From: Thalassotalea sp. G2M2-11
GTDB lineage: Bacteria > Pseudomonadota > Gammaproteobacteria > Enterobacterales > Alteromonadaceae
Assembly (NCBI RefSeq): GCF_017168195.1
Contig: NZ_JADNYL010000004.1
Location: 248,001-312,000 of the forward strand
DNA length: 64,000 nucleotides
Reading direction: 5' to 3'
Within the stretch, counting starts at the first letter, position 1. Each line of letters opens with the position of its first letter. Positions 7,881 to 16,049 of this stretch are shown one piece after another. A program made the position numbers and the translations under genes. The notes under the pieces are model-generated. The model was given only the letters and a program-made list of their open reading frames with translations. It made no database searches and was not told the origin of the DNA.

Positions 7881-8684
7881 ATGAATGTAATTGTGTGTTT
7901 TTGTCTATTGTTGTTGCTCAGTGCTTGTCGAGCAGGAGATGGTAGTTCACTCGATGTAAATGGCCAACCATTAGCAGAGAATGATGAGCAGCCGATGAAC
8001 CCTAATGAGGGGGATGAAGCAATTCAAGCCAGTTTAACTTCTTTGCAGCAACACGTATTCACACCAATATGCTCGGTTTGTCATATTGGTGCGAATGCGC
8101 CTTTAGGTTTGGCACTGGATACGCTCGAACACAGTGCTAATAACTTAATCAATGTGGCTGCTGAGGGGAATACCGATTTCAAACGCGTAGCACCCGGAAG
8201 CAAAGAACAAAGCTTTTTATACTTAAAAGTGATTGGTGATCCGCGGGCTGGTAGTCGAATGCCATTAAATCAGGCTCCGCTATCTGACAGTGCTATTGCA
8301 GCGATAGGGCAATGGATTGACGATGGGGCGAATATTGATAGTAATCAGACAGCGTTGTTTGTCAAACAACTATCTCACATTAGTCATAAGTCTACTCTAA
8401 CCTTGACCATAGAATTTAGTGTTGATGTTGATCCTAACAGTTTGCAAGCGGAACAAATATTGTTAACAACGAATAGCCAAGTATTACCTCCGCCAGATGG
8501 CATCATTTGGCAAAACCCAAGAATACTGACGGTAATGATTAATAAACCTAGTGATGCAGAACAAATGGTTATCACCTTTAATCGAGCAGCGATCAGTACG
8601 ATAACCGGAATATTTGGTCAACAATTGGACGGCGATCGAGATGGCTGGCCTGGAGGAGAACTCAGTTATGTTGCAACTTTTTAA
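7881..8684 (+). CDS. c-type cytochrome lipoprotein with C-terminal Ig-like domain
   Basis: A 267-aa lipoprotein (lipobox cysteine C16 in LLLLSAC) with one covalent haem motif, CSVCH at residues 64-68. The following pattern (GLAL..., RVAPGSKEQSFLYLKVIG, SRMPLN, IAAIGQWIDDGA) is that of the monohaem planctomycete-type cytochrome domain, where RMP supplies the axial Met. From about residue 165 the chain is a beta-rich, Ig-like (Big-type) domain. AGGA precedes the ATG. Its 3' end overlaps the start of the next gene by 17 bases, implying translational coupling. Likely passes electrons near the outer membrane with its neighbours (inference). Confidence 0.82.
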   Translation: MNVIVCFCLLLLLSACRAGDGSSLDVNGQPLAENDEQPMNPNEGDEAIQASLTSLQQHVFTPICSVCHIGANAPLGLALDTLEHSANNLINVAAEGNTDFKRVAPGSKEQSFLYLKVIGDPRAGSRMPLNQAPLSDSAIAAIGQWIDDGANIDSNQTALFVKQLSHISHKSTLTLTIEFSVDVDPNSLQAEQILLTTNSQVLPPPDGIIWQNPRILTVMINKPSDAEQMVITFNRAAISTITGIFGQQLDGDRDGWPGGELSYVATF

Positions 8685-9744
8685 TCTCAGTTTACTTATC
8701 GTCTTGTTGTTGATAAGCCCATCAACCTACGCTGAACCATTACTTGCTTATCTTAATAAGCTGAAATGTAGTGCTTGTCATGTCAATCCCGATGGTGGCG
8801 GCTTACGTAATAGTTTTGGTAATACTTACGGTTATTCCGTGCTGCCTCAAAAACGACTTGGCACTGATAGTGCGGACATCGGAAAAGTGTCCGATTATCT
8901 TAGGTTGGGTGGCAATTTCCGCAGTAATGCTGAATATGTTAAAGATAAAGCCGATCAGGAAAGCACCACATTTAAAGTTGATTCTGCCCAGCTATATCTT
9001 GCTTTTAATATTAACGACACCCTTACCTTTTACCTAGACCAAAAACTTGCGCCAGGCTCTGCCATCAATAGAGAGGCGTTTGTCATGTATCAATTTAATC
9101 ATAATGACTTTGTTAAAGTGGGGAAAATTTATGTCCCGTTTGGCATACGGTTAGAAGATGACAGTGCCTTGGTAAGGCAAGCAACTGGATTTAATTTTGA
9201 CAGTAGTGATAACGGTATAGAGCTTGGATTTGAGCAAGACCACAGCACGCTGAATATTTTCATGACCAATGGTACCAGTGCTGTCAGCAATGACGATAAC
9301 AACTTTTTATATGGCCTGCGAGCCGAATACTTGTTCGGTAACGCCAGAGTAGGCACAACGTTCACCTTCAATGATCGCGAGCAAGGTAAACGTCAGATTG
9401 CCAATCTGTATGGTGCTTATTCGCTGGGGAAATTCACCCTGTTAACAGAGTGGGACTGGATTGAAAGCGAGCAAACAACGGGGGAAACGCAAGAGCAGCT
9501 AGTTGGCTTGTTTGAACTTAACTACCAGTGGATGTCAGGGCTAAATATCAAACTGACTTCCGAGTGGCATGATCCTGATAGAGAGATAAGCGAAGATCAA
9601 GAAACCCGTTATTCATTGGTGACTGAATATACGCCTTTTTCTCATATCCAGCTTAGGGCTGGCATAAGAGTGATGGACAGTATTCCTCAATTCGAGCAGC
9701 GTAATAATGATTTGTTGTTTATTCAAACCCATTTTTACTTTTAA
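8668..9744 (+). CDS. outer-membrane porin with N-terminal haem c motif
   Basis: A 358-aa protein: signal peptide (cleavage after STYA, residue 22), then a single haem motif CSACH at 34-38 in KLKCSACHVNPDGGGLRNSFG, then about 300 residues of alternating polar/aromatic beta strands ending in ...THFYF. A C-terminal Phe is the usual BAM signal of outer-membrane barrels. The layout of one haem at the mouth of a porin recalls the Fe(II)-oxidising Cyc2 fusion, but the sequence is not recognisably Cyc2. The start is the ATG at 8668 with GGAGGAG 9 bases upstream, inside the previous gene. Role in electron transfer across the outer membrane is inferred. Confidence 0.78.
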   Translation: MLQLFNLSLLIVLLLISPSTYAEPLLAYLNKLKCSACHVNPDGGGLRNSFGNTYGYSVLPQKRLGTDSADIGKVSDYLRLGGNFRSNAEYVKDKADQESTTFKVDSAQLYLAFNINDTLTFYLDQKLAPGSAINREAFVMYQFNHNDFVKVGKIYVPFGIRLEDDSALVRQATGFNFDSSDNGIELGFEQDHSTLNIFMTNGTSAVSNDDNNFLYGLRAEYLFGNARVGTTFTFNDREQGKRQIANLYGAYSLGKFTLLTEWDWIESEQTTGETQEQLVGLFELNYQWMSGLNIKLTSEWHDPDREISEDQETRYSLVTEYTPFSHIQLRAGIRVMDSIPQFEQRNNDLLFIQTHFYF

Positions 9745-9804
9745 CCTATACTGATAAGTATATGAATTTATAAGTAAAGGATAAATGAATGCCAAGGGTA
9801 TTTT

Positions 9805-10353
9805 ATGGAGTCTAAAGAATTAGCAAGGTTATTGGCAAAAACTGCGTTGCGTGATCAACAAGCATTTGAGCACTTATATTTATTGACGGCAGCTAAGCTA
9901 AATGGCATCGCTTTTCGCATCTTGCATAATTCTGATCTGGCGCACGAAGTATTACAGGAAGCATTTATCCAAATTTGGCACAATGCGATTGAATACCGAA
10001 TCGACAAGGCAGAGCCGTTTACCTGGATGGCCTCTATTGTCCGTTATCGCAGCTATGACCGGGTGAGATGCGAAAAAAGACGGCTGGAAAACAAGCAGAT
10101 ACAAGAGCAAGTGGAAAGCATTGAACAAATAGCAGCAACCAATCAGTCAACGACACCGATGTGTGAAATAGATCAAGATTTAACCGATTGTCTGAACCAA
10201 CTCGAAGACGTTCATCGGCGTGGTATTTTGATGGCATATTACTTTGGCTTTAGCCGAGATGAAATTTCTGAGTACTTAGAAAAACCGATAAATACCATCA
10301 AATCGTGGCTAAGACGGGGATTAGCGAGGTTGCAACAATGTCTGGAAAAATAA
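9805..10353 (+). CDS. ECF-type RNA polymerase sigma factor
   Basis: A 182-aa group 4 sigma factor. Region 2 contains the DLAHEVLQEAFIQIWHNA segment and the -10-binding WMASIVRYRSYDRVR motif; region 4 is the C-terminal helix-turn-helix (RGILMAYYFGFSRDEISEYL, then NTIKSWLRRGLARL). It most resembles the SigK/RpoE-like sigma factors partnered with RskA-type anti-sigma factors, and the next gene encodes one. It probably directs transcription of this operon, since no other candidate target lies nearby; a promoter motif could not be fixed. Confidence 0.9.
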   Translation: MESKELARLLAKTALRDQQAFEHLYLLTAAKLNGIAFRILHNSDLAHEVLQEAFIQIWHNAIEYRIDKAEPFTWMASIVRYRSYDRVRCEKRRLENKQIQEQVESIEQIAATNQSTTPMCEIDQDLTDCLNQLEDVHRRGILMAYYFGFSRDEISEYLEKPINTIKSWLRRGLARLQQCLEK

Positions 10354-11060
10354 TGCGCTATCAACAGCCTGCGCTGATAGAACAGCTGGCGCATCAATAT
10401 GTCTTAGGTACCCAGTCAATACGTGTACGTCAAAGAATTGCTAAGCTCAGGCTTGAGTATTCAGCAATTGATGAGCGAATTTATTTTTGGGAACAGAAAT
10501 TAACGGTACTACACGACAAAACGCCGGAAATTATGCCAACCAATGATAATTGGCAAGCTATTAAGCAAAAACTGGCTTTTACACCGAAAAAAAACAGTGC
10601 AGGTGTGCGTTTTTACCAATGGCTAAGTGGTGTTTCCATGGCATGTTTGGCTTTAGTGTTTATCTTGTGGTGGCAAGCAGTACCACAAGATAACTTAAGC
10701 TATATTGCGATAATGAAAGACAATCTCAAGCAGCCACAATTAGTTGCTGCCACTTATGGTAAAAGTCGGACCTTGAAAATTGAATTACTGAGTATTCCAA
10801 AAGTACCACAAGATATGAATCTTGAGCTTTGGGTGAGATCTAAAACCGACAAACAAATTCGTAGCTTAGGGGTTATTTCAACTTCTAGTAACATTTTTGA
10901 TAGGCAATTGACAGAAGCCGAATGGCGACTGATTAAAGACTCAAAAGATTTATTATTAACCATGGAAGAAAAGGGCGGTTCCCCTATTGGAGAACCGATG
11001 GGAGATGTAGTATCCCAAGGATTATGTATTCGTATGGCCAGCTGGCAGGATAAGGTTTAA
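10338..11060 (+). CDS. membrane anti-sigma factor, RskA-like
   Basis: About 240 aa. The N-terminal cytoplasmic region (to about residue 95) should bind the sigma factor; one membrane segment follows (SGVSMACLALVFILWW), then a periplasmic RskA-like domain with LELWVRSKTDKQIRSLGVIS. There is no CHCC zinc motif of ZAS anti-sigma factors. The start is either the ATG at 10338 (GAGG 9 bases upstream, used here) or the ATG at 10353, which overlaps the sigma stop codon. Overlap with the sigma gene shows coupled translation at fixed ratio. It would release the sigma factor on a periplasmic signal, perhaps from the cytochrome/porin proteins (inference). Confidence 0.83.
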   Translation: MSGKIMRYQQPALIEQLAHQYVLGTQSIRVRQRIAKLRLEYSAIDERIYFWEQKLTVLHDKTPEIMPTNDNWQAIKQKLAFTPKKNSAGVRFYQWLSGVSMACLALVFILWWQAVPQDNLSYIAIMKDNLKQPQLVAATYGKSRTLKIELLSIPKVPQDMNLELWVRSKTDKQIRSLGVISTSSNIFDRQLTEAEWRLIKDSKDLLLTMEEKGGSPIGEPMGDVVSQGLCIRMASWQDKV

Positions 11061-12298
11061 TGAGAATAATACTAATCATGTCTTTAGTGCTAATAACGAC
11101 TAAAGTCAGTGCCGACATTTGGGATTATGATGTTGCTTTTAGATTGCGCCATCAGCAAGTCAATGATCACTGGTTACCTGATGCGACAGCAACCACTTTA
11201 CTTGGTCGGGGAGAAGTTCATTGGCAGTCTGAGCAGGATATAAGCTTTCTGGTTCAATACGATCAGGTATGGGCTGTAGATAAAGAAGACTATAACTCAA
11301 TTGCTTATTGGAACAAGCACTCCCCTATCCCTGATCCGCCAGGAGGAGAGCTGAATCAGTTAAAATTTGATTGGCAGTTTGCTGCGAACTGGCGTGCGAT
11401 TATTGGTAGACAAGTTATTTCCTTTAATAATGAGCGCCATATTGGGAATGCGGCTTACTGGCAGAACGATCAGACTTATGATGCGCTGAGTTTACGCTTT
11501 AACAATAGTTTTGATTTAACTATTCAATACAGCTATGTCGATAAGGTACACCGTATTTTTGGTGATAACAGTCGTTCAACCGTGCCTAAGTCTGATTACC
11601 GCTATCAGTATAACCCCGTTCGTTCGCCTGAGCAGTGGGGTAATCATCAACACCAAAGCCATCTGCTCAACGCTGAGTATCATCCGGCGCCACAATTAAC
11701 CTTAAGCGCATTTGCTTATTTGTTAGATAATCGATCATTACCCGCGTGGTCAACCGATACCTTAGGTTTTCGCATCGAAGGAGCAGAAAAGCCTAATAAG
11801 TTAAAATATAATTACCATGCTGAACTTGCCTGGCAACAGGCGGGTAAAAATCACCCCGAACAATATCATGCCTGGTATCTAGCGGCGGAAGTTGGTTTAC
11901 AGTACCGCAGTCATCGATGGGATTTAGGTTATGAATATCTCGGGCAGGATAATAATTTCGGCTTTAATACTAATTTAGCAACTAATCATAAATTTTTAGG
12001 CTGGGCCGATATTTTCTCCAGATATAGTGCAATGGGTGGAGTAGAAGATATCTATCTATCGTATGCTGGACGCAATGGCAAACTGCGTTGGAAACTGGTT
12101 GGCCATCATTTTAGTGATGTAGAAAGCCACAGTGATATTGGCTATGAATTCGATTTTGAGTTGGCATGGCGCTACAGCCGAAAATTAGAATTCAAATTAC
12201 TCGCTGCAAATTATCAAACACGATCAGGGCTGGCAACCGCTGCCGCTACTCAGTACGATTTATCAACTTGGATGCTATCTGTCGCTTATAACTTATAG
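11060..12298 (+). CDS. alginate-export-domain outer-membrane porin
   Basis: A 412-aa outer-membrane beta-barrel: signal peptide (MRIILIMSLVLITTKVSA), then strand-rich sequence with the Alginate_exp signature region GRQVISFNNERHIGNAAYWQNDQ and a C-terminal Leu preceded by aromatic strands. Family members pass anionic sugars or small organic solutes; the substrate here is unknown. The ATG overlaps the anti-sigma stop by one base, making it the last gene of the operon. Its stop is one base from the stop of the convergent LRR gene. Confidence 0.82.
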   Translation: MRIILIMSLVLITTKVSADIWDYDVAFRLRHQQVNDHWLPDATATTLLGRGEVHWQSEQDISFLVQYDQVWAVDKEDYNSIAYWNKHSPIPDPPGGELNQLKFDWQFAANWRAIIGRQVISFNNERHIGNAAYWQNDQTYDALSLRFNNSFDLTIQYSYVDKVHRIFGDNSRSTVPKSDYRYQYNPVRSPEQWGNHQHQSHLLNAEYHPAPQLTLSAFAYLLDNRSLPAWSTDTLGFRIEGAEKPNKLKYNYHAELAWQQAGKNHPEQYHAWYLAAEVGLQYRSHRWDLGYEYLGQDNNFGFNTNLATNHKFLGWADIFSRYSAMGGVEDIYLSYAGRNGKLRWKLVGHHFSDVESHSDIGYEFDFELAWRYSRKLEFKLLAANYQTRSGLATAAATQYDLSTWMLSVAYNL

Positions 12299-12299
12299 C

Positions 12300-12953
12300 T
12301 TATTTCCAGTCATCAGCATTACCGTCGTGACTGATCACTATGCCGTCTTGTTCATCATAGAAATCGTAGAGTTCGTCCGGCATCGGATTCTGGCGCACAT
12401 CAAGAAACTCCAGTTGTTCGAGCCCGGCTATGGATAAATCTTTAAGTTTGTTATTGAACAAATAACCGGTTTTTAAGCTAATTAATGGGGTGATATCCAG
12501 TTTTGTTAATTGATTTTGCATTAATCTGATTGTCTGTACTCTATCTAGTCCGGTTAAATTAAGCGTGGTTAACTTATTTTTAAATAAATACAGTTTACTC
12601 AGTTTCGACAAGCCATGTAGCTGCAAAGTCACTAATTCATTATTCGCGAGGTTAACTTCTGTTAATTGCGTCAACGGGGTTAAATTTAGTGTTGAAAGCT
12701 GATTGTTATATAAAGATAAATAGCCAAGATTAGTGAATAGTTCTACTTCTTGGGCATGCTTGATTGCCATGCTATGACATTTTAGTTTGTTAACCTCTTC
12801 AGCATTATGCCAGTTATTTTGTTTAGCTGTTTGATGGACACATGCTGCAAAAGCAGGGTCTTTAAATGTTATGTCTGCAATAATAGTTTCCGCTGGGGCA
12901 AAAAATGGCACAAGCAGTAGCCAAGCCCATTGTTTTATTCTTATGTTTATCAT
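12300..12953 (-). CDS. secreted leucine-rich-repeat protein
   Basis: A 217-aa exported protein with a signal peptide (to about residue 22) and six to seven leucine-rich repeats of 21-22 residues of the internalin/SDS22-like type (L-x-x-L-x-L-x-x-N-x-L, with NNQL, NNEL, KNKL, QNQL and NNKL asparagine ladders). The N-terminal part (FKDPAFAACVHQTAKQNNW) is the cap often seen in marine gammaproteobacterial LRR proteins and contains two cysteines. No lipobox or anchor. It probably binds proteins in the periplasm or outside; the partner is unknown. Convergent with the alginate-export porin. Confidence 0.85.
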   Translation of the reverse strand: MINIRIKQWAWLLLVPFFAPAETIIADITFKDPAFAACVHQTAKQNNWHNAEEVNKLKCHSMAIKHAQEVELFTNLGYLSLYNNQLSTLNLTPLTQLTEVNLANNELVTLQLHGLSKLSKLYLFKNKLTTLNLTGLDRVQTIRLMQNQLTKLDITPLISLKTGYLFNNKLKDLSIAGLEQLEFLDVRQNPMPDELYDFYDEQDGIVISHDGNADDWK

Positions 12954-13064
12954 GTACTCTACCTTTTAAACGACGCTAGGTGCGAAATGCCGTAGATCAA
13001 TTACCTATCTTAATTAAATCTCATGTTTGTAAACAGCTTTTTATCTTTAAATGCTGTGGTTAAA

Positions 13065-13110
13065 GCGTGTTGACCTTTAACGTATTCTTCAGCAACAAAG
13101 GTCAACATGC
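13065..13110. repeat. 14-bp inverted repeat upstream of tex
   Basis: TGTTGACCTTT (13068-13078) and AAAGGTCAACA (13097-13107) match perfectly over 11 bp, extended to 14 by a G-T pair and GC ends, with an 18-base spacer. It lies about 120 bases before tex and 110 bases before the divergent LRR gene. There is no T run. It may be an operator or a structured 5' leader. Confidence 0.5.
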
Positions 13111-13231
13111 CCTAGATAAGTCAGGCGCTTTTGGTTGATTAAGTTGCGTAAATTTGCGATATCCGATGAGTAATGTGCTTGTTTTTTGTGATCTCGCCCC
13201 AATCTTGAATTGACGAATAAAAATTTTTGGA

Positions 13232-15574
13232 ATGGCCTTGATGACACCCATTGCAGAGCAGTTAGCTCAAGAACTTAATGTAAAAACTAACCAAGTTAAT
13301 GCCGCAATTACTTTACTGGATGATGGTGCAACTGTGCCATTTATTGCACGTTACCGTAAAGAGGCAACTGATGGATTAGATGATAATCATCTGCGTCAAC
13401 TTGCCCAACGTTTGAGTTATTTACGTGAGCTAAATGAACGTCGTCAGGTGATCATCACCAATATTGAGCAACAAGGTCAATTAACGCCTGAGCTGAAAAG
13501 CCAGTTATTGCAAGCAGACAATAAAACGCGTTTAGAAGATTTATACTTACCTTATCGTCCTAAAAGACGTACTAAGGGACTGATGGCAATTGAAGCGGGA
13601 TTAGCGCCACTAGCGGATGAGTTATTTTCAAATCATGCATTACAACCTGAGCAAGCAGCAAGTGCTTATCTAAACCCATCGGCTGGCTATGAAAATGTCG
13701 AACAGGTATTAGAAGGCGTTAGCTATATTCTAATTGAACGTTTTGGAGAAGATGCGGACTTACTACAAAAACTACGTCGTCACTTGCAAAAACAAGCCCA
13801 TTTAGTGAGCCGTGTTGTTAAGAAACATCAACAAGAAGCAAGCAAATACCAAGATTATTTTGACCATAGTGAATTGCTCAGTACAGTGCCTTCTCACCGA
13901 GCTTTGGCAATGCTAAGAGGACGCAATGAAGGCTATTTAAGCTTGTCATTAGCTGTAGACCCTGGGCAAGAAGATAACGCCTATTCGAGCGCGGAACAAA
14001 TTATTACTGATCATTTTAATTTACGTCTATCCGGTCAAGCGGCGGCATCATTTTTAACTAAAGTGGTGATAATGGCGTGGAAAATTAAGTTAAGTACTTC
14101 ACTGGAAACTGAATTACTGGGCCAATTACGTGAACGTGCCGAGCGTGAAGCTATCAATGTATTTGCGACCAATTTGAAAGATTTACTGATGGCGGCACCG
14201 GCGGGCGCTAAAGTGACCTTAGGTTTAGATCCCGGTTTACGTACCGGTTGTAAACTTGCCATTGTTGATAGCACCAGTAAGTTAGTACATACGGCGACTA
14301 TTTTCCCGCATGCTCCGCAAAATCACTGGGACAAATCAGTCCGTACCTTAGTCAATTTATGTCAGCAATATAAAGTGGAATTAATTGCCATTGGTAATGG
14401 TACCGCTTCGCGTGAAAGCGATAAATTAGTGGCTGAAGTGTTAGCTAAATGCAGCGATTTATCGATAAAAAAAGTGATGGTCAGTGAAGCAGGCGCATCA
14501 GTGTATTCTGCTTCTGAACTTGCGGCGAATGAATTTCCTGAACTCGATGTGTCATTGCGTGGTGCTGTTTCTATTGCTCGTCGCTTGCAAGATCCATTGG
14601 CAGAATTAGTGAAAATTGATCCCAAAGCCATTGGTGTTGGTCAGTATCAGCATGATGTCAGCCAAAGCCAGTTAGTGGCGATGCTTGATAATGTGATTGA
14701 AGATTGTGTGAATGCCGTTGGGGTAGATCTTAATAGCGCATCACCTGCCTTGTTAATGCGGGTGTCTGGTTTAACTAAAACAATGGCGCAAAATATTGTG
14801 ACCTACCGTGAACAACAAGGGCGTTTTAATAATCGTAATGAATTGAAAAAAGTGGCGCGCTTAGGACCAAAAGCATTTGAACAAGCGGCTGGTTTTTTAC
14901 GTATCGCAAATGGTGAAAATCCGCTTGATCAATCAGGGGTTCACCCAGAAACGTATCCCGTTGTTAAGCGAATTCTCAATGCGTTAGGTTGTGAGTTGTC
15001 ACAGGTGATCGGGCAAAGTAATACGCTTAATCAATTAGAGATAAAACAAGTTACCGATGAGCAGTTTGGTGAGGTTACGGTCAAAGATATTGTACGTGAA
15101 CTGGAAAAGCCAGGACGAGATCCTCGTCCTGAATTTAAAACCGCTAACTTTAAAGAAGGCGTCAACACCATCAATGATTTACAGCTTGGTATGGTGTTAG
15201 AGGGAGTTATTTCAAATGTTGCTAACTTTGGTGCTTTTGTTGATTTAGGCGTACATCAAGATGGTTTAGTGCATATTTCTGCCATGACGGATAAGTTTAT
15301 CAGTGATCCGCACGACTTTGTCAAAGCCGGCGATATTGTCACGGTGAAAGTCACGGAAGTGGATGTAGCAAGAAAGCGTATTAGTTTAACCATGCGATTA
15401 GACGATAAAGTGCAGCCTTCGGCTTCGACTTCTAAACATCAGCCAAATAAAGCAGTAACTAAACAGAAGCCAACCAAACACGCTGCTAAAAAACCAAAAA
15501 ATAAAGTAAAAGATCCTGCGAATGCAGTAATGGGCAATGCCTTTGCCGATGCTTTTGCTAAGTTAAAGAAGTAA
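13232..15574 (+). CDS. tex: Tex, S1-domain transcription accessory protein
   Basis: A 780-aa RNA-binding protein of the Tex/YhgF family (related to eukaryotic Spt6). The N-terminal helix-turn-helix region contains [17 protein letters not shown], the RNase H-like YqgF fold [17 protein letters not shown] lies around residue 330, a helix-hairpin-helix pair ([36 protein letters not shown]) around 515-560, and an S1 domain at about 650-725 ([21 protein letters not shown]). The basic tail is Lys-rich. Start may be the ATG at 13232 or the ATG at 13241; neither has a strong ribosome site. Confidence 0.95.
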   Translation: MALMTPIAEQLAQELNVKTNQVNAAITLLDDGATVPFIARYRKEATDGLDDNHLRQLAQRLSYLRELNERRQVIITNIEQQGQLTPELKSQLLQADNKTRLEDLYLPYRPKRRTKGLMAIEAGLAPLADELFSNHALQPEQAASAYLNPSAGYENVEQVLEGVSYILIERFGEDADLLQKLRRHLQKQAHLVSRVVKKHQQEASKYQDYFDHSELLSTVPSHRALAMLRGRNEGYLSLSLAVDPGQEDNAYSSAEQIITDHFNLRLSGQAAASFLTKVVIMAWKIKLSTSLETELLGQLRERAEREAINVFATNLKDLLMAAPAGAKVTLGLDPGLRTGCKLAIVDSTSKLVHTATIFPHAPQNHWDKSVRTLVNLCQQYKVELIAIGNGTASRESDKLVAEVLAKCSDLSIKKVMVSEAGASVYSASELAANEFPELDVSLRGAVSIARRLQDPLAELVKIDPKAIGVGQYQHDVSQSQLVAMLDNVIEDCVNAVGVDLNSASPALLMRVSGLTKTMAQNIVTYREQQGRFNNRNELKKVARLGPKAFEQAAGFLRIANGENPLDQSGVHPETYPVVKRILNALGCELSQVIGQSNTLNQLEIKQVTDEQFGEVTVKDIVRELEKPGRDPRPEFKTANFKEGVNTINDLQLGMVLEGVISNVANFGAFVDLGVHQDGLVHISAMTDKFISDPHDFVKAGDIVTVKVTEVDVARKRISLTMRLDDKVQPSASTSKHQPNKAVTKQKPTKHAAKKPKNKVKDPANAVMGNAFADAFAKLKK

Positions 15575-15610
15575 TATTACTTCAATATCTAGCGTATTAT
15601 TGTTCGTTAC

Positions 15611-15648
15611 TACCACTAGCTATGTTAGTTAAAACATAGCTAGTGGTA
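15611..15648 (+). terminator. 16-bp perfect hairpin after tex
   Basis: TACCACTAGCTATGTT (15611-15626) and AACATAGCTAGTGGTA (15633-15648) with a 6-base loop, 36 bases past the tex stop. It is very stable but has no T tract on either strand, so it may block exonucleases or act with Rho instead of being a classical terminator. Confidence 0.55.
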
Positions 15649-16049
15649 CGTTGTGTTAATTGCCAATTATGTTGTGGAGTAAACTCATCTATATGCTCAC
15701 AAGATAACGTCACTTGCCCTCATTCGCCAACTTATATTGTTTTGATTTTTTAAAGCTGACCTCGTGGTTGGTTTTTTGTCTCATATCATAATTTTTCACT
15801 GTGTTTTCATTTGTGTCTGATAAGTCTTTTATTATTAAGTATTTTCATTGCTTTTTATTGCTGTGATCTATTAAAAAGTTAGAACATTTATTGACCATTT
15901 GGTTATGTTGTGGCATTTTACTGTGTTATAAAAATGTAAATAAATATTAAAAAATCGATAACAAATAGCTTGCATACTTTTTGTATTCATCAAAGTGTCA
16001 AACTTTTGTGGAAGAATCTCTTGCGATAACACTAGCTAAGGAAAATATA
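15649..16049. other. non-coding AT-rich upstream region of the nuclease gene
   Basis: About 400 bases with no credible gene; the sequence is T-rich with many short A/T runs. It presumably holds the promoter of the large nuclease gene. I looked for PHO-box-like direct repeats, because ExeM-type nucleases can be phosphate-regulated, and found none convincing. Confidence 0.5.

Noticed and set aside
11060-12298. Alginate-export-like porin as evidence for alginate synthesis
   Set aside because: No alginate biosynthesis genes are nearby and the family passes many solutes; the name describes the domain only.
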